Below, one piece after another: positions 1 through 5,981 of a DNA stretch of 23,513 bases (position 1 is its first letter; every line of letters begins with the position of its first letter). Under the pieces are notes generated by a model that searched no databases, was not told where the DNA came from, and was given only the letters and a program-made list of their open reading frames with translations. A program made the position numbers and the translations under genes. Source of the DNA: JAYWAM01 sp043782425 (lineage in GTDB: Bacteria > Pseudomonadota > Gammaproteobacteria > Burkholderiales > Usitatibacteraceae). The DNA lies in contig JAYWAM010000332.1 of assembly GCA_043782425.1 (NCBI GenBank), positions 1-23,513 of the forward strand. The letters run 5' to 3'.

Positions 1-59
1 TGTATTCCTTGAGGCTGACCCTCCGACGTTTGCTCCCACAGCGCGTGTAGGCCGTGTAG

Positions 60-87
60 GCAATAACCAACGGGCATTGCGCCGTAT
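60..87 (+). repeat. 28-bp dispersed repeat, copy 1
   Basis: This 28-bp stretch matches, with two mismatches, the reverse complement of 14962-14989 upstream of gluQ. A shortened version lies near 16124-16140. The shared core reads ataaccaacgg then cattgcgccg. It is not inside a recognised gene. It may be a piece of a dispersed intergenic repeat family; the segment from 1 to 104 shows nothing else that I can support as a gene. Confidence 0.6.
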
Positions 88-104
88 GCAACGTTCGGAC
101 AACA

Positions 105-196
105 TTTTTGGAGTGCGGCGGCAAGACGCCGCTTTTTTCAAGACGTGACATGTGGCATCAAACCCAAAGCGACGACCTGTCACCGCACTCCAAAAA
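105..196. repeat. Palindromic intergenic element with 14-bp inverted ends
   Basis: The 14 bases at 105-118 (t-run followed by ggagtgcgg) are the exact reverse complement of 183-196. The interior carries a GC-rich hairpin at 115-132. This is the form of a small palindromic repeat unit lying just past the end of the oxygenase gene. The stem-loop could also stop transcription from either side. Confidence 0.6.
115..138 (+). terminator. Rho-independent terminator-like hairpin
   Basis: Stem gcggcg (115-120) pairs with cgccgc (127-132) across a 6-base loop, followed by six T (133-138). Read on the minus strand the same hairpin lies downstream of the oxygenase stop and is followed by a T-run further on, so it may serve that gene too. 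It is part of the palindromic element at 105-196. Confidence 0.55.
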
Positions 197-201
197 AAAT
201 C

Positions 202-918
202 TTAACGAAACGGCGGGCCGTTGATGAAGGCGACCAGGGAATACCTTGAGCCTTGCGTGATGGGGGTGACGCGGTGCGAGAGGAAGGCGGGGAACAGGAT
301 CGCAGCGCCTTGCAGTCGGGAGAAAGCCAGCGGCGGCATGGTATGGAATTCCAGGTCGCCGCCTTCGTAATCATCGGGGTCAGAAAGTTGTATCGACACC
401 GATAGCTTGCGCGTGGTGTTGGGGCCTTCGCCGCAGTCCAGATGCCAGCCGATTTCATCGGCGTTTTCACTATCGTAACGGGTGAATTGCAACGGGTCCA
501 TCATGCCAAATAAATCGTAACGGTAGTTTTGATTGGCTGAGTGTACGCTTTGCGCGATGCGTTCGTACACCCAGGCGTTGTCGGCGGCGTGATCCATCCA
601 CGCATAAAGACAACGGCGCGTCGAGAGGCCGGGGCGCACCATGCGCCCGGCTTCGAGTTGCAGCTTGCTTTCAAACGCCAGGATACGTGCGCATTCCTCC
701 GGCGAAAACAGACGTGGAACCACGCAAGCGGCCGCCACCCAGTTATTGCCCGCAGGCGGCGCTGGCTCGTTGGTAACTGCGTTGCTCACCACAGGAGCAA
801 GTTCACTGTCGCACTGAGAGCCTGCGTGTGCGTCAGACTCTTCCGGGCGAAAGCGATAAGCCCATTCAAGCCGCGCCGCAGCGGAGGGGTCAAACTGCGC
901 AAATCCTGAGCGTTGCAT
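202..918 (-). CDS. 2-oxoglutarate/Fe(II)-dependent oxygenase (PKHD/prolyl 4-hydroxylase-like)
   Basis: The 238-residue product carries the iron-binding facial triad of the 2OG-Fe(II) dioxygenase superfamily: H159 and D161 in a WHLDCG motif and the distal H215, followed ten residues later by R225, the expected 2-oxoglutarate salt-bridge residue. Family enzymes hydroxylate a protein side chain or small molecule using O2 and 2-oxoglutarate in the cytoplasm; the substrate here is unknown. The catalytic domain begins near residue 65. The first 60 residues are Ala/Pro/Glu-rich and look like a linker, so a later start is possible; no clear ribosome-binding site precedes the chosen ATG. A decayed paralogue fragment lies at 1873-1932, and sequence upstream of this gene resembles that upstream of the gene at 2124-2531. 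No signal peptide is seen. Confidence 0.85.
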   Translation of the reverse strand: MQRSGFAQFDPSAAARLEWAYRFRPEESDAHAGSQCDSELAPVVSNAVTNEPAPPAGNNWVAAACVVPRLFSPEECARILAFESKLQLEAGRMVRPGLSTRRCLYAWMDHAADNAWVYERIAQSVHSANQNYRYDLFGMMDPLQFTRYDSENADEIGWHLDCGEGPNTTRKLSVSIQLSDPDDYEGGDLEFHTMPPLAFSRLQGAAILFPAFLSHRVTPITQGSRYSLVAFINGPPFR

Positions 919-945
919 GGGGTTTATAGGGTTAAAGGGTCGTAG

Positions 946-964
946 GGGGACGGTACAAGCAAAG
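946..964. repeat. Duplicated upstream segment, copy A left part
   Basis: The sequence ggggacggtacaagcaaa matches 2561-2578 at 16 of 18 positions. A second block, 1215-1241, matches 2581-2607. In copy B the two blocks are almost adjacent; here they are about 250 bp apart and the TIR element at 992-1210 lies between them. Confidence 0.6.
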
Positions 965-991
965 CATGGTTCTTATTCCCAAGGTTGTTGA

Positions 992-1210
992 GGGGGTGCG
1001 ATTCAAACTGTTGTGAAACGAATTCAAGGAACCTACAAACAAGTGTCGTCCCCGCCCCCGATTAAAGCATTCGAGGGCAGGCTGCAGCGGGGAACCATTT
1101 TTCTCTTGAAAAAAATGGATTCCCGCTTTCGCGGGAATGACAAATCAGGCGAATTTATTCACGTTTCTATCGAAAATTGGAAATACGCCACATCAGCTTG
1201 AATCGCACCC
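992..1210. mobile_element. MITE-like element, copy 1, with about 22-bp terminal inverted repeats
   Basis: The left end gggtgcgattcaa (994-1006) is the exact reverse complement of 1198-1210, and the match extends to 20 of 22 bases. A second element with the same ends lies at 22021-22242, yet the interiors differ: this copy contains a palindromic 'fcgcgggaatgac'-type repeat (1045-1141). No transposase is encoded, so any movement would need help in trans. No convincing target duplication is visible. The short open frame across it is an artefact of the repeat. This element accounts for most of the gap between the oxygenase gene and the toxin gene; 1242-1279 holds nothing recognisable. Confidence 0.65.
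1045..1141. repeat. Palindromic repeat of the 'cccgctttcgcggg' family, interrupted left arm
   Basis: The right arm (1114-1141) reads atggattcccgctttcgcgg then gaatgac. The left arm is split: gtcgtccccgc at 1045-1055 and gcggggaaccattttt from 1087, separated by about 31 bases. A cleaner copy is at 2014-2083 and a diverged one at 22413-22510. Such inverted pairs are common intergenic repeats in beta- and gammaproteobacteria. Confidence 0.7.
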
Positions 1211-1214
1211 AATC

Positions 1215-1241
1215 ATAGGCTGGTTGTTGTGTTGAAGCTAC
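1215..1241. repeat. Duplicated upstream segment, copy A right part
   Basis: These 27 bases match 2581-2607 at 23 positions; all four differences are G in this copy against A in the other. With 946-964 this defines a duplicated segment whose copy B lies upstream of the binding-protein gene. Confidence 0.65.
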
Positions 1242-1279
1242 GGCTGGCGCACAGTATCTCCTGACTTCAATTCCTGCAT

Positions 1280-1591
1280 TTATTCAGGTTGCTCCCACAG
1301 TTTTTTCTCCCACCCCGCAAGATCGCGACTGCCGTGCACGACCATCACAATCTCGATGGCATCGGAGCGCGGCCGGTAAATAATGCGATAGCCCTGGTAA
1401 ATCACTTCGCGGATGCGAATGTTATCGGCTTCCGGCATGGCCCGACCGCTGTGCGGAAACTGCGGCAAGTGGCGGGTGGCGTGCAGCAGACGTTCAACGA
1501 AGGGCTGGGCGTAAGCCGGGGTGTCTTGCGCGATGTAATCGCGAATATGCTCAACGTCCAGCAAAGCCCGCCGTGACCAGATCACCTTCAT
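1280..1591 (-). CDS. RelE/ParE-family toxin
   Basis: The 103-residue product has the size and order of a ParE-type toxin: an N-terminal W-S-x-x-A-L-x-D helix region, the central FPHSGR motif, and a strand pair V-I-Y-Q-G-Y-R-I-I-Y-R that is highly typical of the RelE/ParE superfamily (PF05016). ParE members poison DNA gyrase and RelE members cleave mRNA on the ribosome; sequence alone does not decide between them here. The start ATG overlaps the stop of the preceding antitoxin gene by four bases (1588-1591), so the two are translationally coupled. It is the downstream gene of the pair, the usual order for this class. Confidence 0.88.
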   Translation of the reverse strand: MKVIWSRRALLDVEHIRDYIAQDTPAYAQPFVERLLHATRHLPQFPHSGRAMPEADNIRIREVIYQGYRIIYRPRSDAIEIVMVVHGSRDLAGWEKKLWEQPE

Positions 1592-1776
1592 GAGGGGCGC
1601 TTGCCCAGTAGCCGTTGTTCCACCTCCTCTTGCGTGTAGGCGCGGCCCTCGTCGAGATCACGCAAACCCTCTTCGAGTTTTTGCCGAACGTACAGGGCGT
1701 ACATGGCATCGTCAAACGTGGCCTGTTCGGACAGGTGATCGGCGATGTCGTGGATGATTTGCTTAACGGTATGCAT
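1588..1776 (-). CDS. Antitoxin partner of the ParE-type toxin
   Basis: This small acidic 62-residue protein immediately precedes and overlaps the toxin gene. Its C-terminal half (Y-V-R-Q-K-L-E-E-G-L-R-D-L-D-E-G-R) resembles the helical toxin-wrapping tail of small antitoxins found with RelE/ParE toxins. An N-terminal DNA-binding fold is expected but too short to assign to a named family. A good ribosome-binding site (AAGGAG, 10 bases upstream) supports the ATG at 1776. As in other TA operons, the antitoxin probably represses its own promoter, which would lie in 1777-1870. Confidence 0.82.
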   Translation of the reverse strand: MHTVKQIIHDIADHLSEQATFDDAMYALYVRQKLEEGLRDLDEGRAYTQEEVEQRLLGKRPS

Positions 1777-1872
1777 GATGATGGCTCTCCTTACGAAGCT
1801 TGTTGAGTCACGGTATCCAGTATTTCCATTGCAAATTTCAGCTTGGCGGCAATTGATGGGGCGTTACTACTT

Positions 1873-1932
1873 CTCGTTGCCGCTGTGGTGATCTATCCAG
1901 GCATAAATACAGCGGCGCGGCGCTCCCGTGCG
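1873..1932 (-). pseudogene. Remnant of a second 2OG-Fe(II) oxygenase gene
   Basis: Read on the minus strand this stretch encodes a segment RRCIYAWIDHHSGNEK, matching RRCLYAWMDHAADN of the intact oxygenase (residues 101-114). The DNA matches at about 30 of 35 positions over the core. The frame closes with stops on both sides, so only some 20 codons survive. It lies between the TA pair and the palindromic repeat at 2014. The rest of the gap 1777-2123 shows no gene. Confidence 0.7.
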
Positions 1933-2013
1933 CTGCTTGGTTAAGCGCTAATGTAGTGCGTCAAACAGAACTGTCCTTATGCAGCTTTGGCTGACCAGAT
2001 TAACTCCCAATCT

Positions 2014-2087
<74 letters not shown>

Positions 2088-2123
2088 CTGGGTGATAAAT
2101 CCTTTTATTTATGATGCACTGCG

Positions 2124-2531
2124 CTAGGGCGTACTGATGCCCATCAAGCTCACCACGCAATGCGACACTCTGCTCTTGAATTCCTTCAAGTGTTTCAGAT
2201 AAGCGGGATCGACTTCGCCGGGGTGGGCTTTGGCGTAGCCGTCAGGGTCGTCGAAAACCGCTTGGGCTTTTTTCACCAGCGCGGCGGCGTCGCTTTCCTC
2301 GCTAACGAAATGCGTGTCAAATACCTCAATGTGGGTATTTTTGTCTTTGACGGAAGTCGGATAAGCCGCTCCGCCAATCCGGACCTCAAGACTAGCGGCC
2401 GCGCCAGCCGCCGCGCGATGGATGGTGACTTGAGTGGATACTGCCATGATGGGTGTTGCCACTGCTGCACTGGCGGCAGCCGGGGCTTTTAAGGTGCCGA
2501 CATAAAACACTCCTGCATAGGATTTAGGCAT
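2124..2531 (-). CDS. Hypothetical protein, Ala-rich N-terminal part
   Basis: I do not recognise this 135-residue product. The ATG at 2531 is chosen over the upstream in-frame ATG because an AGGGAG ribosome-binding site lies seven bases before it. Residues 1-50 are rich in Ala, Pro and Val and could form a loose or weakly hydrophobic stretch, but there is no clean signal peptide. The C-terminal half is charged, with a D-P-D-G-Y-A-K-A-H-P-G-E region and one Cys near the end. It is transcribed away from the binding-protein gene. Its upstream sequence resembles that of the oxygenase gene at 202-918, and a decayed oxygenase fragment lies downstream on the same strand, so an ancestral link between this gene and the oxygenase family is possible. 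Confidence 0.65.
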   Translation of the reverse strand: MPKSYAGVFYVGTLKAPAAASAAVATPIMAVSTQVTIHRAAAGAAASLEVRIGGAAYPTSVKDKNTHIEVFDTHFVSEESDAAALVKKAQAVFDDPDGYAKAHPGEVDPAYLKHLKEFKSRVSHCVVSLMGISTP

Positions 2532-2560
2532 GGTCTTACTCCCTGAATTGTTGGGGGTGG

Positions 2561-2607
2561 GGGGATGGTGCAAGCAAATGATAGACTAGTTGTTGTGTTA
2601 AAACTAC
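2561..2607. repeat. Duplicated upstream segment, copy B (contiguous)
   Basis: Blocks 2561-2578 and 2581-2607 match 946-963 and 1215-1241 respectively. Here the blocks are nearly joined, so this copy resembles the site without the TIR element. It lies between two divergently oriented genes and probably contains their promoters. Because the matching copy A is non-coding, this stretch was not counted in the coding region of the binding-protein gene. Confidence 0.6.
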
Positions 2608-2615
2608 CCTCCAAA

Positions 2616-3641
2616 ATGTGGGCAATCCGTCATCGCGCGCGATGGGGTTTGCTGCTTGCGGCGGCTGTCGCGATGGTGATGGCTTTCGTCCTGGTGCGCG
2701 AATTTCATTCGCGCGATGACCAGAAAAACACCAAACTCATCCTGTATTTTGAATCAGAGGGTGAAGCGAGTCGCAAGTTGTACGCTGAATTTCTGCGTGA
2801 AATAGACAGGCTGGGCCTAAACCACAAGTACGGGTTAACCACAGAATTTATTCCCCTGGGCAACGCAGATTCCGCCTTAGATTCCGCTGTACTTAAAAGG
2901 CTCATGCGCGATCAAATACAGCGGCATCCGGCGGCGATTATCGCAACATCCCCTGAACCGGCTGAGGCCGCCCGCGACCTCACCACGGAAATACCCATCA
3001 TCTTCGCCTCCACTATCGACCCGGTTCAAATCGGCTTAATCAACGATATTCTTCACCCCGGAAAAAATCTGACGGGTTTCACATCAGTGCTGCCGACGTT
3101 CGGCAAACGCATTGAAATTCTCCAGGAAACCGTGCCGTCGATTCGACGCGTAGGTGTGCTTATAGAGGAAAACTGGGTATTGGGTAGCGCGGAACTCGCC
3201 GATGTGCTGAAGTTTGTCGGGCTGCATGGGCTGTCTCTGCACTGGTTTACAGCCGACAGCGAGAGCGAAATCGTTGCAGCCATTACGGGCCCCCAAGGGC
3301 AGCTTATGGATGCCTGGTACATTCCGTATACCAGCGCCGCCTACTTTTATCCCAAAACAATTCTAAACGCGCTGGAAAAAACTGGACGCCCCGCCATTTT
3401 CGAGCGCGCCAAATTTGCCGATAGGGGCGGCTTGCTCGCCTACGAGCACACAATCGAAGATCCAATGGGACGTTTGGCCGAAATATTATCAAGCATCCTC
3501 GACGGCGTGCCGCCCGGCGACATCCCAGTGGAACGCCCCAAGCGCTTCGAGCTGGTGCTCAATATCGCCACCGCCAAGAAGCTCAATATCAGCGTGCCGA
3601 AAGCGGTGATAAAACGCGCTGATCGGGTCATCACACAGTAG
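2616..3641 (+). CDS. ABC transporter substrate-binding protein-like (PF04392 family), membrane-tethered
   Basis: The 341-residue product has one N-terminal hydrophobic segment (about residues 10-30) followed by a periplasmic binding-protein fold of the ABC_sub_bind type. Typical features are the A-A-I-I-A-T-S-P-E-P-A region, the I-P-I-I-F-A-S-T-I-D-P-V segment, a K-N-L-T-G-F block and the C-terminal F-E-L-V-L-N-I-A-T-A-K-K-L segment. No ATP-binding or permease gene is nearby, so it may act as a ligand sensor rather than in uptake. An upstream in-frame ATG at 2565 would add 17 residues that overlap a duplicated non-coding repeat, so the start at 2616 is preferred; neither has a strong ribosome-binding site. 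The next genes in the same direction, after the R-M block, form a histidine-kinase operon. Confidence 0.82.
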   Translation: MWAIRHRARWGLLLAAAVAMVMAFVLVREFHSRDDQKNTKLILYFESEGEASRKLYAEFLREIDRLGLNHKYGLTTEFIPLGNADSALDSAVLKRLMRDQIQRHPAAIIATSPEPAEAARDLTTEIPIIFASTIDPVQIGLINDILHPGKNLTGFTSVLPTFGKRIEILQETVPSIRRVGVLIEENWVLGSAELADVLKFVGLHGLSLHWFTADSESEIVAAITGPQGQLMDAWYIPYTSAAYFYPKTILNALEKTGRPAIFERAKFADRGGLLAYEHTIEDPMGRLAEILSSILDGVPPGDIPVERPKRFELVLNIATAKKLNISVPKAVIKRADRVITQ

Positions 3642-3664
3642 ATGGGTGAAACCCATCAGCTTTT
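3641..3664 (+). terminator. Terminator-like hairpin after the binding-protein gene
   Basis: Stem gatgggt (3641-3647) pairs with acccatc (3651-3657) around a three-base loop and is followed by agctttt. It starts at the stop codon of the binding-protein gene. A weaker related palindrome follows at about 3684-3696. The U-tract is short, so efficiency is uncertain. Confidence 0.5.
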
Positions 3665-3714
3665 CAAGGGCGATGAGTTGCGCCCATCTATGGGTACTCT
3701 GGGCGTTCGTGAAA

Positions 3715-3775
3715 GCGAAGAAATGGCAGCGCGGACTTGTCCGCCCTACGCCCCGGTCTCATGGATTCATGCGTT
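3715..3775. repeat. Shortened relative of the TIR-element 2 interior
   Basis: The sequence gcgaagaaatggcagcgcg resembles 22079-22098, and the adjoining gacttgtccgccctacg with the following cttcatg-type tail resembles 22166-22199. It looks like the interior of the element at 22021 with the middle deleted. Its terminal repeats are not visible here. The gap 3665-3796 holds nothing else. Confidence 0.5.
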
Positions 3776-3796
3776 GATCAGCCAAAGCAGAGCGCC

Positions 3797-4705
3797 TTAG
3801 TAGGTCAGTAATAGGCGGTCGGCCACTTCGTGGTCTTCCAGGCTACGTCCGTCCATCTGAAAGCGTTTGAGCATTGAACGGCCAATGTGAACGAACTCCT
3901 CGCGCTCAAACAGCCCGTCCGGGATGGACAATTGGCAAACCTTGCCGCCGGAAAACTTGGTGCCATCAATGCTCAGAGCGACGTGCACCCCCCTGGCCTT
4001 GCAGGCTGCAATGGCCTCGAACAAGCGAGGCAGCGAAAAGGCTTGCGCGCCGTAAAGAATAGCTTGACTGTCTGCATAGGGGGGATCGCAATAGACCAAA
4101 TCACCCGCATTGGCTCGTTCCATGACTTCAGCAAAATCGGCACGAACAAACGTCGTGCCCTGTGTTCGCTCCGCCCACTTGCTAACACGCATGTTGAAGC
4201 TCTCTGGCGGGACAGGCTTGTGCACACCGCAGGGCGTGGACATGTAGCCGTCCATCTTGCGAAAGCGCACCACGCCGCCATAGCAGGCGCGGCAGAGGAA
4301 CAACAGGTCGGCGCCGTTGGGCCTGCTGTTATAGCTCGCTAGCACATGCTCGTAGGCTTCCTTCTTGCCCATGCTGTCGATGAGTGCGTATCGCTCGGCG
4401 TACCACGCCTTGAGCATTTCGGGGTTGCTGTGCAACATCGCCCATATTTCAACCAAGGCGCCAAACGTGTCACTCGCAATGGCGCGAGGCGGGGCAAGCA
4501 CGCCTAACACGCCGCCTCCGCCCAGGAAGGGCTCGTAGTACGTGCCAAAGTTCGTGGGAAAGTAGCCGATGATCTCTAAGGCCTGCTTCTGCTTGTTGCC
4601 AATCCACTTGAGCAGTTGCGTGTTAAAGGGCTCTATGACGCGCCCTGCGCGCACCATCTGGGTGGCTGGGTCAGGAGCGAAGAGGCTGGCTTGTTCGATG
4701 AACAT
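3797..4705 (-). CDS. D12-class DNA adenine N6-methyltransferase of an R-M system
   Basis: The 302-residue enzyme has the order of alpha-class D12 adenine methylases (PF02086): an N-terminal LLKWIGNK (residues 31-38), the S-adenosylmethionine motif EPFLGGGG (58-65) and the catalytic DPPY (207-210). It would methylate adenine within the recognition site of the adjacent nuclease to protect host DNA; the site cannot be read from sequence. An AAGGAGG ribosome-binding site 11 bases upstream supports the ATG at 4705; an in-frame ATG at 4780 would cross the operator and is rejected. It diverges from the controller gene across a 74-bp AT-rich region with a palindromic operator, the usual layout of C-protein-controlled systems. 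Confidence 0.92.
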   Translation of the reverse strand: MFIEQASLFAPDPATQMVRAGRVIEPFNTQLLKWIGNKQKQALEIIGYFPTNFGTYYEPFLGGGGVLGVLAPPRAIASDTFGALVEIWAMLHSNPEMLKAWYAERYALIDSMGKKEAYEHVLASYNSRPNGADLLFLCRACYGGVVRFRKMDGYMSTPCGVHKPVPPESFNMRVSKWAERTQGTTFVRADFAEVMERANAGDLVYCDPPYADSQAILYGAQAFSLPRLFEAIAACKARGVHVALSIDGTKFSGGKVCQLSIPDGLFEREEFVHIGRSMLKRFQMDGRSLEDHEVADRLLLTY

Positions 4706-4746
4706 GGCGTAAGTATCCTCCTTGGCCAGGAAAATTCTAAGTTTGA

Positions 4747-4765
4747 ATATTCTACAACAGAATAT
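4747..4765. promoter_or_regulatory. Candidate C-protein operator between methylase and controller genes
   Basis: ATATTCT (4747-4753) and AGAATAT (4759-4765) form a perfect 7-bp inverted repeat with a 5-base spacer. A further half-site-like aattcta lies at about 4733-4739. It lies in the shared intergenic region of the divergent methylase and controller genes, 15 bp before the controller ATG, which suits autoregulation by the XRE-type controller. Confidence 0.7.
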
Positions 4766-4779
4766 AGGCTGTCTGGTCA

Positions 4780-4995
4780 ATGAAAAAGCGCCAACTCACA
4801 ACTCTACTCAAGCAGGTTCGGCTCGATGCCAACCTGACTCAAGCTGATCTTGCGGACCGGTTGGGGCAAAGCCAGTCTTACGTCAGTAAATACGAAAGCG
4901 GGGAGCAACGACTTGACCTCATAGAGCTTGAGACCATTTGCAACGCGGTCGGCATACCGCTCAAAAAATTCATAGGGCGCTATCTTGAAAGCTGA
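4780..4995 (+). CDS. XRE-family controller protein of the R-M system
   Basis: The 71-residue protein is almost entirely a helix-turn-helix domain of the HTH_3 type: L-T-Q-A-D-L-A-D-R-L at residues 19-28, then S-Q-S-Y-V-S-K-Y-E-S-G as recognition helix region. Size and position match controller (C) proteins, which dimerise on an operator to time nuclease expression after methylase. The ATG has almost no ribosome-binding site, and a TATAGG -10-like sequence lies at 4763-4768, so a leaderless or near-leaderless message is plausible, as in several known C genes. The 3' end overlaps the nuclease gene by 11 bases. Confidence 0.85.
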   Translation: MKKRQLTTLLKQVRLDANLTQADLADRLGQSQSYVSKYESGEQRLDLIELETICNAVGIPLKKFIGRYLES

Positions 4996-5836
4996 CCCCC
5001 GCTTCCTCCGACAAAGCAAAGAATTCTGGGCTCATGTCCGTACTGTTAGCCAAGAAATAGGCTACACGAAGCGTGGGGCTGGGACGATATTGGCGCCTTC
5101 GCTCGATCAAATTCGCACTGCCTTTGCCCGGCTCTCCCTATCCGTAAAGCATATAACCGATGACAAGAACCGACTGACTAAATTCGGCTCCACGCTGCTG
5201 GGTTACTTCGAATTTCGCGCAAATCTGTTGGATACCACGGTTCGCGGCAACCTCATGGATAAGGCAGCGGCAGAAGTCCTGTTTAACAAATTGCGAAAAC
5301 GACTGAAACCAAAATGCACTCTGCCCATGAACAAGCAAAAGGGAGAAAAGCGCAACCATGCCTTCCTCACGGGTATAGTCAATATGCTAATTGAATCGAA
5401 CATAGGTGATGCTTCCTGCGATTTTGACCCTCGGAGCCTCACTACGTTGACGCATGACGCGATGCCTCTGCGTACACTGTCCAGGCGTGTCGATGGCGCT
5501 TTCCCTTCAGTTGTGAATCCCATCGCTATTTGGGAAATCAAAGAGTATTACTACACGACCACCTTTGGTAGCCGTGTTGCCGATGGCGTTTATGAAACGC
5601 TGTTGGACGGGCTTGAGCTTGAAGAAATTGAGATTTCGGCACGTCGTAAGGTTCAGCATGTGCTGATGGTCGATGACTACTTCACATGGTGGGAGTGTGG
5701 TCGTTCCTATCTCTGCCGCATCATTGACATGCTTCATATGGGATATATCGATGAGGTGTTGTTCGGTCGCGAGGTGATTGACCAGTTGCCTGCTCTTGCG
5801 CGCAAGTGGAAATGTCAGCTTGATAAAAGGGTTTAA
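4985..5836 (+). CDS. Probable type II restriction endonuclease, PD-(D/E)XK candidate
   Basis: I cannot assign the 283-residue protein to a named enzyme. The assignment as nuclease comes from position (overlapping a C gene and divergent from a D12 methylase) and from one motif: V-D170-G-A-F-P followed by W-E184-I-K186, that is D-x13-E-x-K as in PD-(D/E)XK nucleases, with E203 further on as a possible helper. The start appears to be TTG at 4985, within the end of the controller gene; there is no in-frame ATG for about 90 codons. This suggests translational coupling and low expression, which suits a toxic nuclease. No membrane segment is seen. Confidence 0.72.
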   Translation: MKADPRFLRQSKEFWAHVRTVSQEIGYTKRGAGTILAPSLDQIRTAFARLSLSVKHITDDKNRLTKFGSTLLGYFEFRANLLDTTVRGNLMDKAAAEVLFNKLRKRLKPKCTLPMNKQKGEKRNHAFLTGIVNMLIESNIGDASCDFDPRSLTTLTHDAMPLRTLSRRVDGAFPSVVNPIAIWEIKEYYYTTTFGSRVADGVYETLLDGLELEEIEISARRKVQHVLMVDDYFTWWECGRSYLCRIIDMLHMGYIDEVLFGREVIDQLPALARKWKCQLDKRV

Positions 5837-5918
5837 AAGAAGGGGAAGGGATACTGAGTGTTGCTACCTGTGTGCGACAGCGCTTTAAGTCACGGTAACT
5901 CTAAAAAATATGCTCGAA

Positions 5919-5936
5919 CCTACCTGCACAGGTAGG
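5919..5936. promoter_or_regulatory. Perfect 8-bp inverted repeat upstream of the kinase operon
   Basis: CCTACCTG (5919-5926) and CAGGTAGG (5929-5936) are exact reverse complements separated by two bases. It sits 45 bp before the kinase ATG and is followed by a second small palindrome, gtttataaac (5937-5946). There is no T-run, so an operator for the operon is more likely than a terminator of the nuclease gene, but neither is shown. Confidence 0.5.
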
Positions 5937-5981
5937 GTTTATAAACAAAAAGTCCCGCATAATTAGCATCGGAAAAGCCAA

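Noticed and set aside
2..149. Partial coding frame entering from the left edge on the plus strand
   Set aside because: The frame is open but its end runs through a palindromic repeat and no family is recognisable.
1013..1201. Open frame of 62 codons inside TIR element 1
   Set aside because: It crosses a palindromic repeat and yields the familiar artefact peptide MDSRFRGND; no ribosome-binding site.
3797..4780. Longer methylase starting at 4780
   Set aside because: It would translate through the operator and promoter region; the ATG at 4705 has a strong ribosome-binding site.
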